Below, one piece after another: positions 57,852 through 64,000 of a DNA stretch of 64,000 bases. The stretch covers positions 1 through 64,000 of IMG/VR virus record IMGVR_UViG_3300023110_000034. One strand, given 5' to 3'. Position 1 is the first letter of the stretch, and each line of letters begins with the position of its first letter. This stretch comes from a virus. A model generated the notes under the pieces. That model did no database searches. It saw only the letters and a list, made by a program, of their open reading frames with translations, and was not told the origin of the DNA. Position numbers and translations under genes: made by a program.

Positions 57852-59606
57852 TTATCCATCACAACTTAAGCAGTCAGGATCCATTGCGCTGGCAGCAATA
57901 TCACCTCTTAATACTGACTCGGTCCTCATATAATATAAAGTCTTTATACCACGTTTCCATGCTTCTAAATGAACTTGATTAATCCATTTAGGTTCTGCAA
58001 CAGATGGGAATGCTAAGTTTAATGATACTGATTGATCTATATAATCTTGACGTATACCTGCTTGATTAACTAATTCTAGTTGGTTTATTTCCTTAAATGT
58101 TTTAAATACATTCTTTACAGATTCCCCTTCCTCTTGATTCAATCTTCCTCCGTGATCGTAAAACCATCCATCGAGTTTTTTAATTCCCTGAACGGATCCA
58201 CCGTCTTTAAGAATTTTATCCCAAGTTTCTTTAGTATCAATTCCAACTTTTCTAAGTACTTTTTTAAGCTCATTGTTTTTTCTTATAAATGTTCCCTTAG
58301 CACTTTGTTCCGTAAATACATTGGCAGCCCAAGGCTCAATTCCAGGAGATACGTTACCGCTAAGCTTACTATTAGAGACTGTAGGGGCCACAGACCGAAG
58401 ATGAGTGTTACGCATACCAGTACCAACACACCAGAGTGGCTCCCCATATACCTCTGCAAGCTTTCTCGATGCTCTTTCAGACTCAATTTTAATTTTACTA
58501 AAAATTTCACGTGTTTTAAATTGTGCTAATAATCCTTCAAATGCAATACCATTTTGCTGTAATAATGTATGCCATCCTAATACGCCTAATCCTAAAGCTC
58601 TGCCTTTTTCAGCTGATCTTACAGAATTATCAAAGCCTTTCATCCCCTTAGCTTTCTGAATAAACTCTTCAAGTACACCATCTAAAAACCATATAGAATC
58701 ATATACAAGATCTGTATTCTTCCATTCATCATACTTAGCTAAGTTTAGAGATGATAAACAACATACAAAACTATGTGACTCATCTGTATGCAATGTAATC
58801 TCACTACATATATTTGTCATATGGACTTTGAGCCCATTTGATTTATACGCAGTTGGATTTGCCTTGTTTGTATTTCCCTTAAAGAGGATATAAGGCTCTC
58901 CAGTTGCTTTACGCTTTTGTAATAGTTTTCCCCATTTTTGTCGAGCTTCTTTATCTCCTTGTTCAAGTCTTCGCATAAACTTGTCACCGACCACAGCACA
59001 CTGGTGTAGGTTAAGGGATTGTCTATTAACATCTCCTTTTGGTTCGCGGATCTCCAACCACTCTTCAAAGTCGGGGTGATCAATATTGATATTAACTGAC
59101 GCAGCTCCTCTGCGGACAGCTCCTTGATTAGTGGCAAGTATAGTTGAATCGTAGATTTTGCAAAACGGGACCACTCCATCAGATGTTCCATTACCTGTAA
59201 TTTTAGAACCAGCGGGTCTGATCATATTAACTCCTATACCAACACCGCCGCCATGCTTAGCTAAGAGCATCATTTCTAAATTCTTATTACCTATTTCGTA
59301 AATACTATCACCAACATCAATACCAAAGCATGAGATAGGTAAACCTCTGTCTGTACCTGTATTAGAAAGCACAGGTGAGGCCAAACACAACCAACCATCC
59401 CATATATATTGAAAAAACTTTTCGGCTAGTTCTGGCTTATATAAACGCCTTGCAACAGTGTTAGCCACACGTTTATAAGCATCCTTAGGTGTTTCACCTA
59501 TCATTAGATAGCCTCCACCTATAGTTTTCTTGTATACATCAGTATCACCCCATACTGGATAGTCCTCACCTTTTACCCAATCGTTATTCCACTGCTGTAC
59601 CTTCAT
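57852..59606 (-). CDS. nrdA: Ribonucleotide reductase class I alpha subunit (NrdA)
   Basis: The 584-residue catalytic subunit converts ribonucleoside diphosphates to deoxy forms. Seen: the redox cysteine in I-S-C93-F; the radical triad N265-I-C267-S-E269 in T-N-I-C-S-E-I; the second redox cysteine in V-C-C-L-S-S-L-N-L; the radical-relay pair K-T-L-Y558-Y559; and a C-terminal C579-L-S-C582 that can pass electrons to the active site. The N-terminal ATP-cone of E. coli NrdA is absent, so the enzyme may escape dATP feedback inhibition, helpful for a phage. NrdB is encoded upstream in the same operon, separated by two small genes. Confidence 0.94.
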   Translation of the reverse strand: MKVQQWNNDWVKGEDYPVWGDTDVYKKTIGGGYLMIGETPKDAYKRVANTVARRLYKPELAEKFFQYIWDGWLCLASPVLSNTGTDRGLPISCFGIDVGDSIYEIGNKNLEMMLLAKHGGGVGIGVNMIRPAGSKITGNGTSDGVVPFCKIYDSTILATNQGAVRRGAASVNINIDHPDFEEWLEIREPKGDVNRQSLNLHQCAVVGDKFMRRLEQGDKEARQKWGKLLQKRKATGEPYILFKGNTNKANPTAYKSNGLKVHMTNICSEITLHTDESHSFVCCLSSLNLAKYDEWKNTDLVYDSIWFLDGVLEEFIQKAKGMKGFDNSVRSAEKGRALGLGVLGWHTLLQQNGIAFEGLLAQFKTREIFSKIKIESERASRKLAEVYGEPLWCVGTGMRNTHLRSVAPTVSNSKLSGNVSPGIEPWAANVFTEQSAKGTFIRKNNELKKVLRKVGIDTKETWDKILKDGGSVQGIKKLDGWFYDHGGRLNQEEGESVKNVFKTFKEINQLELVNQAGIRQDYIDQSVSLNLAFPSVAEPKWINQVHLEAWKRGIKTLYYMRTESVLRGDIAASAMDPDCLSCDG

Positions 59607-59793
59607 TTTTATTTTCTTTTAAATCTTTTGCTAATTTTTCTATTGCTTTTTCGTAATCAGGAAATTTCTTTAAAAGGCTCATCGTCCCAATAGATAAATC
59701 TCTGAGATTCGTCATTTCTTGACTCATTTGTTGTACTAGTGAACCCAGAGTCTCTATTCTGTTCCACATTTCTATTAGTTTGCTTTCTTTCAT
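59584..59793 (-). CDS. Small coiled-coil protein between nrdB and nrdA
   Basis: The 69 residues (M-K-E-S-K-L-I-E-M-W-N-R-I-E-T-L-G-S-L-V-Q-Q-M) are helical with heptad-like leucines and end in an acidic tail. It overlaps nrdA by 23 bases and touches the gene upstream by one base. Its lodging inside the ribonucleotide reductase operon may be fortuitous. No family recognised. Confidence 0.5.
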   Translation of the reverse strand: MKESKLIEMWNRIETLGSLVQQMSQEMTNLRDLSIGTMSLLKKFPDYEKAIEKLAKDLKENKNEGTAVE

Positions 59794-60143
59794 TATGCAT
59801 TATATAAATAAATTAAATACCCAATTGTTACGTTTAAATTAACCGCTACTAAATTCCATTGCTTAGCTACAAATACTTGCATTATAGATAATATACCACC
59901 TATAACATAAGTTACTGCGCCTAGATTACTATAATTTAATATATGAGGTGACATCATTATAAATGCGGTACCCATATATCCTAATCTATTTGCTAATCTT
60001 TCAACAGCAGTTAACTTTCTATCTTGTACTAATACCCTTAAAAATCTTTGTTTAAAACGGTATTCACATTTTTTGCATGTACGTTTTCCATATCTAAACT
60101 TATTAGTTGATTTTTCTTTATGGCATTTATTACATTTTCTCAT
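59793..60143 (-). CDS. Zinc-ribbon membrane protein in the nrd operon
   Basis: Starting from the ATG at 60143, which overlaps the nrdB stop (TAATG), the 116 residues begin C-N-K-C-H-K-E-K then C-K-K-C-E-Y-R, a C-x2-C...C-x2-C zinc ribbon. A basic stretch and two to three hydrophobic segments follow (about 50-110). The 'MRKCxKCxxEKxxxxFxxGKxxCKxC' opening recalls HNH-associated zinc ribbons of phages, but no nuclease follows here. Function unknown. Confidence 0.6.
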   Translation of the reverse strand: MRKCNKCHKEKSTNKFRYGKRTCKKCEYRFKQRFLRVLVQDRKLTAVERLANRLGYMGTAFIMMSPHILNYSNLGAVTYVIGGILSIMQVFVAKQWNLVAVNLNVTIGYLIYLYNA

Positions 60144-61111
60144 TACCAAATATCTTCAAAATCTTCTCCCTCGTTTGCTTTGGAATAATCAGTCGGGCGA
60201 ATAGCAAAAAAATCAGTATGAGTATGCCCCCCGGTAAGATGATAGAACCAGTCAAGATTTTCTGCTCCTTTTTCGTTAAACGCAAAGTATTGCCCGAGGT
60301 CCAAGTAACCAAGTTCTTGTAATTTTTCATTGAGACGTTTTCTAATGAATTGTTTGAGATCGTAGGATTTAAGGTTTTCAATATCTCCTTGTTCAAACAT
60401 TTTGTCGATATATTTTTCTTCTGCTTCAAGCATTGCTTCTGCTGCTTTAATAACATCTTCTCTACAATCTTCTAATAAATTTGGTATTTCTTCACACATA
60501 TGTCTAAACAATTGACAACCCATTTTACTATGCAGTGATTCATCACGTACACTCCATTTCATTTGTTGTCCTATTCCTTTGAGCAAATTACGTAATTGGA
60601 AGCTATAAAGAACAGCAAAAGCAGAATAGAGACTAACTCCTTCTGCGAATGCACTAAATACTGCAAGGCTTTTTGCAATTCCAATGGGGTTATTTCCATC
60701 ATAACTAACTAAATTATCAAAGCGTTCCATTGTTGCTTCATCTTGCAAAAACGCTTCAAAGTTTTCTAATCCTAATGTTTCATTTAAATAACTATAAGCT
60801 ACAGCGTGTATTGTTTCTTGTGATCCAAACATCATAGCCATTTGCTGTATCTCATGCTTTGGAAACCATGATACAACTTTTTGCGTCCAGTAGTCAGATA
60901 CTGCACACTCTGTTTGCGCAAAACCCAATAAGATATTTCCAACCAAGTTTTTTTCTGAGGCTGTAAGCTTTTCGTTCCAATCCTTGACGTCACCTGACAT
61001 CGGGATCTCGGTATGTAACCAGAATGCTTGAGCTTGTTTAAGCCATCCCTCAGTATAGTATTCTGGATACTCAAATGGTTTGTACGGTATTCTTTCATCA
61101 AATAATCCCAT
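60143..61111 (-). CDS. nrdB: Ribonucleotide reductase class I beta subunit (NrdB)
   Basis: The 322-residue radical-generating subunit. Di-iron ligands are visible: E68 in F-A-Q-T-E, E99 and H102 in S-Q-E-T-I-H, E157 in F-A-E-G-V, and E191/H194 in R-D-E-S-L-H. Tyr106, four residues after H102, matches the radical tyrosine of E. coli Y122. Together with NrdA it makes deoxynucleotides for phage DNA. Genes are leftward with one-base overlaps, so expression is coupled. Confidence 0.94.
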   Translation of the reverse strand: MGLFDERIPYKPFEYPEYYTEGWLKQAQAFWLHTEIPMSGDVKDWNEKLTASEKNLVGNILLGFAQTECAVSDYWTQKVVSWFPKHEIQQMAMMFGSQETIHAVAYSYLNETLGLENFEAFLQDEATMERFDNLVSYDGNNPIGIAKSLAVFSAFAEGVSLYSAFAVLYSFQLRNLLKGIGQQMKWSVRDESLHSKMGCQLFRHMCEEIPNLLEDCREDVIKAAEAMLEAEEKYIDKMFEQGDIENLKSYDLKQFIRKRLNEKLQELGYLDLGQYFAFNEKGAENLDWFYHLTGGHTHTDFFAIRPTDYSKANEGEDFEDIW

Positions 61112-61112
61112 A

Positions 61113-61256
61113 TTAATTTTTTTCTATTTCTAAACAAATATCTATAAATGGTAAATATAATACATGCTGCACATAATCTTGCTCAACATACGATCTAATT
61201 CCTAACAAAATACCAGGATACAAACCAATACTAAGTGCCCAGTTTGGTATATTCAT
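61113..61256 (-). CDS. Tiny conserved phage protein, 47 residues (MNIPNWALSIGLYPGIL)
   Basis: The frame M-N-I-P-N-W-A-L-S-I-G-L-Y-P-G-I-L-L-G-I-R-S-Y continues V-L-Y-L-P-F-I-D-I-C-L-E-I. I recall this opening from small proteins near ribonucleotide reductase genes of Bacteroidota phages. Mostly hydrophobic with conserved prolines. It lies one base from nrdB. Role unknown. Confidence 0.6.
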   Translation of the reverse strand: MNIPNWALSIGLYPGILLGIRSYVEQDYVQHVLYLPFIDICLEIEKN

Positions 61257-61387
61257 CTTCCTTGTGATCTATAAGGTTTAACATAATTTTTAGAAGACTT
61301 CAAATTAGATGTTTTACTTTTTGCATGAACACCCGGTCTTCTTACTTTTGTTTTTTTAAAGTAATTTCCACTTATTATTTTAGCCAT
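61253..61387 (-). CDS. Tiny basic conserved phage protein, 44 residues (RPGVHAKSKTS)
   Basis: The frame M-A-K-I-I-S-G-N-Y-F-K-K-T-K-V-R-R-P-G-V-H-A-K-S-K-T-S-N-L-K ends K-P-Y-R-S-Q-G-R. 'RRPGVHAKxKTSxxKxSKxYxKxYRGQGR' is a phrase I remember in tiny phage proteins. Overlaps by four bases with the next gene and eight with the previous. Highly basic; unknown role. Confidence 0.6.
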   Translation of the reverse strand: MAKIISGNYFKKTKVRRPGVHAKSKTSNLKSSKNYVKPYRSQGR

Positions 61388-61553
61388 AACATTTAATGTT
61401 GTATTTATCTTGTATCTCAACTAATTCTCTATACTTTATATAACCTCTATTAGTTATTGACCACTTAATCCATTTTTCTATTTGGCGCTCAGCATATTTA
61501 ATCCTAGCTATTTTTTTTGCTTGCTCAGGATGAGTTCTATTGTTCTGTCGCAT
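61380..61553 (-). CDS. Small basic unknown protein, 57 residues
   Basis: The frame starts M-R-Q-N-N-R-T-H-P-E-Q-A-K-K-I-A-R-I-K-Y and ends Y-N-I-K-C-Y-G. It overlaps the nuclease gene by 46 bases, more than usual here, but no later start is available. Two helices rich in lysine and tryptophan are predicted. Function unknown. Confidence 0.45.
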   Translation of the reverse strand: MRQNNRTHPEQAKKIARIKYAERQIEKWIKWSITNRGYIKYRELVEIQDKYNIKCYG

Positions 61554-61981
61554 TCTTTTTGATTTTGTGGTTTATATAAAGTATATTCTGGAAATTGTTC
61601 AGTAACTAATCTTTTGAATAATTTCCACCTGATAGGGAAAGATTCGTTAGGCCTTCCTTTGGTTTCAATTATGAAATCTTTACCAATAAAATCTGGAGTA
61701 TATTTAATGGGTAATATTCTTTTACTACCCCTATTGACATACTCACCTTTGCCATTGGCTTGCCTTTCATAAGATTCGTTTTCAAAGTGAAAACCATTTA
61801 TTAAAACGAATGTTTCCCCCTCATACTTGGCTCTAATTTTAGCTTTTTTTAAAGCTGTATACATATATCTTTCTAATCCTGATGCAAAGTTATGCCCATC
61901 ATAACTAATCTTTTTTGCTCTTACAGGACCTTTCTTTTTACTCTTTCTTCGCATCTCTAATATAACATTCTTCAATCTCAT
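61508..61981 (-). CDS. PD-(D/E)XK endonuclease (resolvase-like)
   Basis: The 157 residues carry a small nuclease core: S-G-L-E37-R-Y-M-Y helix, I-K-Y-T-P-D97-F, F-I-I-E106-T-K108-G. This E...PDF...ExKG order is typical of compact phage restriction-endonuclease-like proteins, including T7 endonuclease I-like and DUF1064-type enzymes that cut branched DNA. An internal ATG at 61954 would shorten the overlap with the upstream gene. Likely roles: resolving recombination intermediates or breaking host DNA for nucleotide reuse. Confidence 0.78.
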   Translation of the reverse strand: MRLKNVILEMRRKSKKKGPVRAKKISYDGHNFASGLERYMYTALKKAKIRAKYEGETFVLINGFHFENESYERQANGKGEYVNRGSKRILPIKYTPDFIGKDFIIETKGRPNESFPIRWKLFKRLVTEQFPEYTLYKPQNQKECDRTIELILSKQKK

Positions 61982-62165
61982 CTCTTAATACCATACGAGC
62001 TTTCTCAAGATAGTTAACAGCATCCATTAATTCTTCTTGTAAATGCTGTAACCAAGTATCAAGTGGTTGATCATCATCTGCTAAAGTTACACCATACTTT
62101 TTAAAGCCAACATCAGATCTTGATTGAATTTTATTTATAACTTGTTTTATTATTTGATCTCTCAT
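61938..62165 (-). CDS. Small MazG-like / dNTP pyrophosphohydrolase-type protein
   Basis: The 75 residues (M-R-D-Q-I-I-K-Q-V...) show R-S-D-V-G-F-K-K-Y-G-V-T-L-A then W-L-Q-H-L-Q-E-E-L-M-D-A-V-N-Y-L-E-K. The E-E-x-x-D-A helix is the metal-binding helix of the all-alpha NTP pyrophosphatase group. I recall 'HLQEELMDAVNYLEK' in many small phage proteins. It may hydrolyse a nucleotide or act as a partner. Lies between the GIY-YIG/MazG gene and the nuclease. Confidence 0.65.
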   Translation of the reverse strand: MRDQIIKQVINKIQSRSDVGFKKYGVTLADDDQPLDTWLQHLQEELMDAVNYLEKARMVLRDEIEECYIRDAKKE

Positions 62166-62926
62166 TATAATGTTGTTTTTACAAATGTACCATTTTTCAT
62201 TTCACCAGTTCTAGTAGATATTTCATCATAAGCAGACTGAATACAACTTTCAATGTCGGTACCTGCAAGGTGGGCGAGATTAGTAAGAACAACAACACAA
62301 TCACCAATAGCGTCAATAATATCTGGTTGGCTGTCTTTAAGTATCCCTTGCGATAATTCTCCTGATTCTTCATATAATTTAATTAATTGTGTCTTAACAT
62401 CTCCTTTATCATAGATGCCACGCTCGTTTGCCCAGTCTCTAATGAGTCCAAATATGTTTTCTTTGTTGTACGTTGGTTTTGCCATAAAAGCCTCATAAAA
62501 GGCTTTATTATAAATATAAGAACGTTGGTCATTATACATTGATACTTTAGAATTTTTAACTATCCATTTAATTGTGTCTTTGTTTATTTCAAATACACCT
62601 AATGAAGTCTTCCATTTACTTTCAATATTTTCTTTAAGAAACTTTTTTAATTTCTTTTTTTCAACAGGAAAAGTGGTTGTTTGTTCTGTAATGTTTATAT
62701 CCATTTCTCTATTTGATTTAAATAAATTTTTGTATAATGTTCTATCAATCTTATACCCATAAGACTTTTGAAGTTCTATTTCCTTCTCGGATATATAACT
62801 TATATCTTCAGAAGAATCAAGAACTTCATATTCATCAGGCTTATAGCCCTGCACCAGCGTAACTCTATTATTTAGATTACGTGTTACACCTATTTTTTTA
62901 CCTGGAATATGATAAATATAAAACAT
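62165..62926 (-). CDS. GIY-YIG-like plus MazG-like fusion protein
   Basis: A 253-residue fusion. The N-terminus M-F-Y-I-Y-H-I-P-G-K-K-I-G-V-T-R-N-L-N-N-R is a plausible, degenerate GIY-YIG endonuclease core, with the Y-I-Y strand, the K-I-G turn and the following arginine. The C-terminus (about 170-245) has Y-E-E-S-G-E-L-S-Q-G and D-I-I-D-A-I-G-D-C-V-V-V-L, the two metal-binding helices of MazG (E-x2-E...D-x3-D). MazG enzymes hydrolyse nucleoside triphosphates and can lower ppGpp or clean dNTP pools. The two domains together suggest DNA cleavage coupled with nucleotide handling. I have seen this fusion style in marine Bacteroidota phages. The GIY-YIG half is less certain. Confidence 0.7.
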   Translation of the reverse strand: MFYIYHIPGKKIGVTRNLNNRVTLVQGYKPDEYEVLDSSEDISYISEKEIELQKSYGYKIDRTLYKNLFKSNREMDINITEQTTTFPVEKKKLKKFLKENIESKWKTSLGVFEINKDTIKWIVKNSKVSMYNDQRSYIYNKAFYEAFMAKPTYNKENIFGLIRDWANERGIYDKGDVKTQLIKLYEESGELSQGILKDSQPDIIDAIGDCVVVLTNLAHLAGTDIESCIQSAYDEISTRTGEMKNGTFVKTTL

Positions 62927-62927
62927 A

Positions 62928-63347
62928 TTATTCGTATAGTTTGTTATACTTAGCTACAACGTATATTGATTCTTTATTTTCTGCAACTCCAAATCCAATA
63001 TTTGTTGCTCCTGGATAAATTATTTGATTAAAAGTACTCCAATCATCTGGATCTATAATCCAATTTAAAGTAGCTTCTAATAAAACATCTTTATTATTAT
63101 TTACAGCATACATTCTATTAATATAAAATATGTTTTCTCCGTAATTATCTGTGCTTACAGTGAATGTATCTGTTTCTGCTAAATATTCAGCCCAAGCTTG
63201 TGCTTCTAAAGCTAAGTTGTCATTATATGATAATAAAGGTGCATCGTAATAACTTCTAACTGTGTTTTGAAATTGTAATGCATTATCATAATACGTTTGC
63301 CCTATAGCGAATATAGGAAATAGTAATGTAAATATAAATTTTTTCAT
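62928..63347 (-). CDS. Secreted CAP/SCP-domain protein
   Basis: The start at 63347 is chosen because it begins a good signal peptide (M-K-K-F-I-F-T-L-L-F-P-I-F-A-I-G-Q). An in-frame start at 63467 would add 40 residues and overlap thyA. The mature part has N-T-V-R-S-Y-Y-D-A-P-L-L-S-Y, L-A-L-E-A-Q-A-W-A-E-Y-L, Y-G-E-N-I-F and the final I-Y-V-V-A-K-Y, matching the CAP (SCP/PR-1) fold. CAP proteins are secreted and may bind lipids, metals or act as proteases. A phage gene coding for an exported CAP protein is unusual; surface modification or superinfection exclusion are guesses. Confidence 0.65.
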   Translation of the reverse strand: MKKFIFTLLFPIFAIGQTYYDNALQFQNTVRSYYDAPLLSYNDNLALEAQAWAEYLAETDTFTVSTDNYGENIFYINRMYAVNNNKDVLLEATLNWIIDPDDWSTFNQIIYPGATNIGFGVAENKESIYVVAKYNKLYE

Positions 63348-63435
63348 GTTTTTATTTTTTATTTGTTCAATTATTTTTTTACTTTCTTTTGATAACCATT
63401 TGCCTGGATAATTATTTTTAATAAACCATAATTCA

Positions 63436-64000
63436 TCAGACTGCGAGTGGGGCTTTGATTTTTTCATGAGGATTATAATTATTTAATTTAAACATATTTT
63501 TTGATGGTATAAAAACAAAATTATTAGCACCCTCTTGTACGGTCAATCCAAATGACACATCAACAGTCGGTAATTTTTTTGGTTCCCTGGCTAATTGTAT
63601 ACTAGCTTGATCTAAATGATTATTATATAAATGACAATCACCAAGTTGTCCTATTAGTTGACCTGGTTTATAACCATTTCCTTTAGCTAACATTAACAAA
63701 AGTAAACCATACATAGCTATATCATAAGGTAAACCTAAAAATATATCAACAGATCTTTGTTGCCACATAAGATCCATTACACCATCATTTATATAGACTT
63801 GAAAACCATAATGACAAGGAGGCAATGCCATATCATCGAAATCAGCAGGGTTCCAAGCATTAACCATAAGTCTGCGCGAAGATGGATTTCTTTTGATGTC
63901 AAGTAATAAACGTAAAAGCTGGTCACTCCCATTGAAATTTCTCCACTGCCAACCGTATACCTTGCCAAGAGTTCCATCAGTCCTTCCTGAGGCTTCATAG
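63436..64000 (-). CDS. thyA: Thymidylate synthase ThyA, 3' part (runs off window)
   Basis: The reading continues without a stop to the right edge; the first 143 codons from an internal methionine are only part of it. Seen in order from the edge: V-Y-G-W-Q-W-R-N-F-N-G, D-I-K-R-N-P-S-S-R-R (the phosphate-binding arginine pair), M-V-N-A-W-N-P, the catalytic cysteine in L-P-P-C-H-Y-G-F-Q-V-Y, Q-R-S-V-D-I-F-L-G-L-P-Y-D and Q-L-G-D-C-H-L-Y. ThyA makes dTMP from dUMP using methylene-tetrahydrofolate. Only the N-terminal part of the protein lies outside. It belongs to the same leftward nucleotide operon as nrdA/nrdB. Confidence 0.93.
   Translation of the reverse strand, partial: YEASGRTDGTLGKVYGWQWRNFNGSDQLLRLLLDIKRNPSSRRLMVNAWNPADFDDMALPPCHYGFQVYINDGVMDLMWQQRSVDIFLGLPYDIAMYGLLLLMLAKGNGYKPGQLIGQLGDCHLYNNHLDQASIQLAREPKKLPTVDVSFGLTVQEGANNFVFIPSKNMFKLNNYNPHEKIKAPLAV

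Noticed and set aside
63789-63998. A 69-codon frame beside thyA that suggested a frameshift splitting the gene
   Set aside because: The true ThyA frame continues unbroken to the window edge through V-Y-G-W-Q-W-R and N-P-S-S-R-R; the other frame is a shadow and no frameshift is needed.
1-64000. tRNA genes, CRISPR arrays, insertion sequences and integrase
   Set aside because: I looked for T-loop GTTCRA patterns, regular repeat-spacer series, transposase motifs and recombinase motifs, and saw none that hold up.

Overview
The window reads as a 64 kb piece of a strictly lytic, tailed (probably short-tailed) bacteriophage infecting a Bacteroidota, most likely a marine Flavobacteriia. The DNA is AT-rich and densely packed, with 1-4 base start/stop overlaps. 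Almost every start codon follows an A/T-rich leader with no Shine-Dalgarno sequence, as is usual for Bacteroidota. The capsid, portal, terminase and tail-stabilisation proteins resemble, from memory, those of crAss-like and Cellulophaga-type podoviruses. I found no integrase, repressor, tRNA gene, CRISPR array or insertion sequence.

Layout. (1) Bases 1-8948, minus strand: a replication/recombination and early module. It holds the start of a possible primase-helicase, an SSB-like protein with a DDLPF tail, a RecE-like exonuclease, an ERF annealing protein, a sigma factor, a second helix-turn-helix protein and a stand-alone DnaA domain IV protein. A train of about 20 very small unknown genes follows; many are under 60 codons. 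A compact structured RNA (5566-5880) interrupts this train, and six copies of a promoter-like element precede individual small genes. (2) Bases 8949-9370: a divergent control region with promoter copies, four GTTACC repeats and a possible plus-strand promoter. (3) Bases 9371-57820, plus strand: a radical SAM/SPASM enzyme; basic SPAK-type proteins; a LamG fiber; GroEL and GroES; a lysis block (M15 endopeptidase, holin candidates); a second block of fibers; then packaging and virion genes. The virion order is a possible tandem GroES-like protein, a small-terminase candidate, TerL, portal, scaffold, major capsid, connectors, a 1339-residue stabilisation protein, two appendage proteins, a glycosyltransferase and internal virion proteins up to 1924 residues, followed by small membrane proteins. 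(4) A bidirectional terminator at 57826-57848. (5) Bases 57852-64000, minus strand: nucleotide metabolism with NrdA, NrdB, a GIY-YIG/MazG fusion, a second MazG-like protein, a PD-(D/E)XK nuclease, a secreted CAP-domain protein and ThyA, which runs off the window.

How it fits together. The two minus-strand arms probably form one early/middle region in a circularly permuted genome larger than 64 kb; DNA polymerase and most of the primase-helicase would lie outside this window. NrdA/NrdB/ThyA/MazG supply and clean deoxynucleotides. SSB/Exo/ERF and the DnaA-like protein handle replication and recombination. The phage chaperonin set probably helps fold the large virion proteins.

The parts most worth a second look are the structured RNA, the six-copy promoter element, the possible tandem GroES-like protein beside the terminase, the nuclease-like domain inside the largest internal virion protein, the poly-threonine appendage next to a glycosyltransferase, and the radical SAM/SPASM enzyme. 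Family assignments rest on motifs read by eye and on memory of the families, not on searches.
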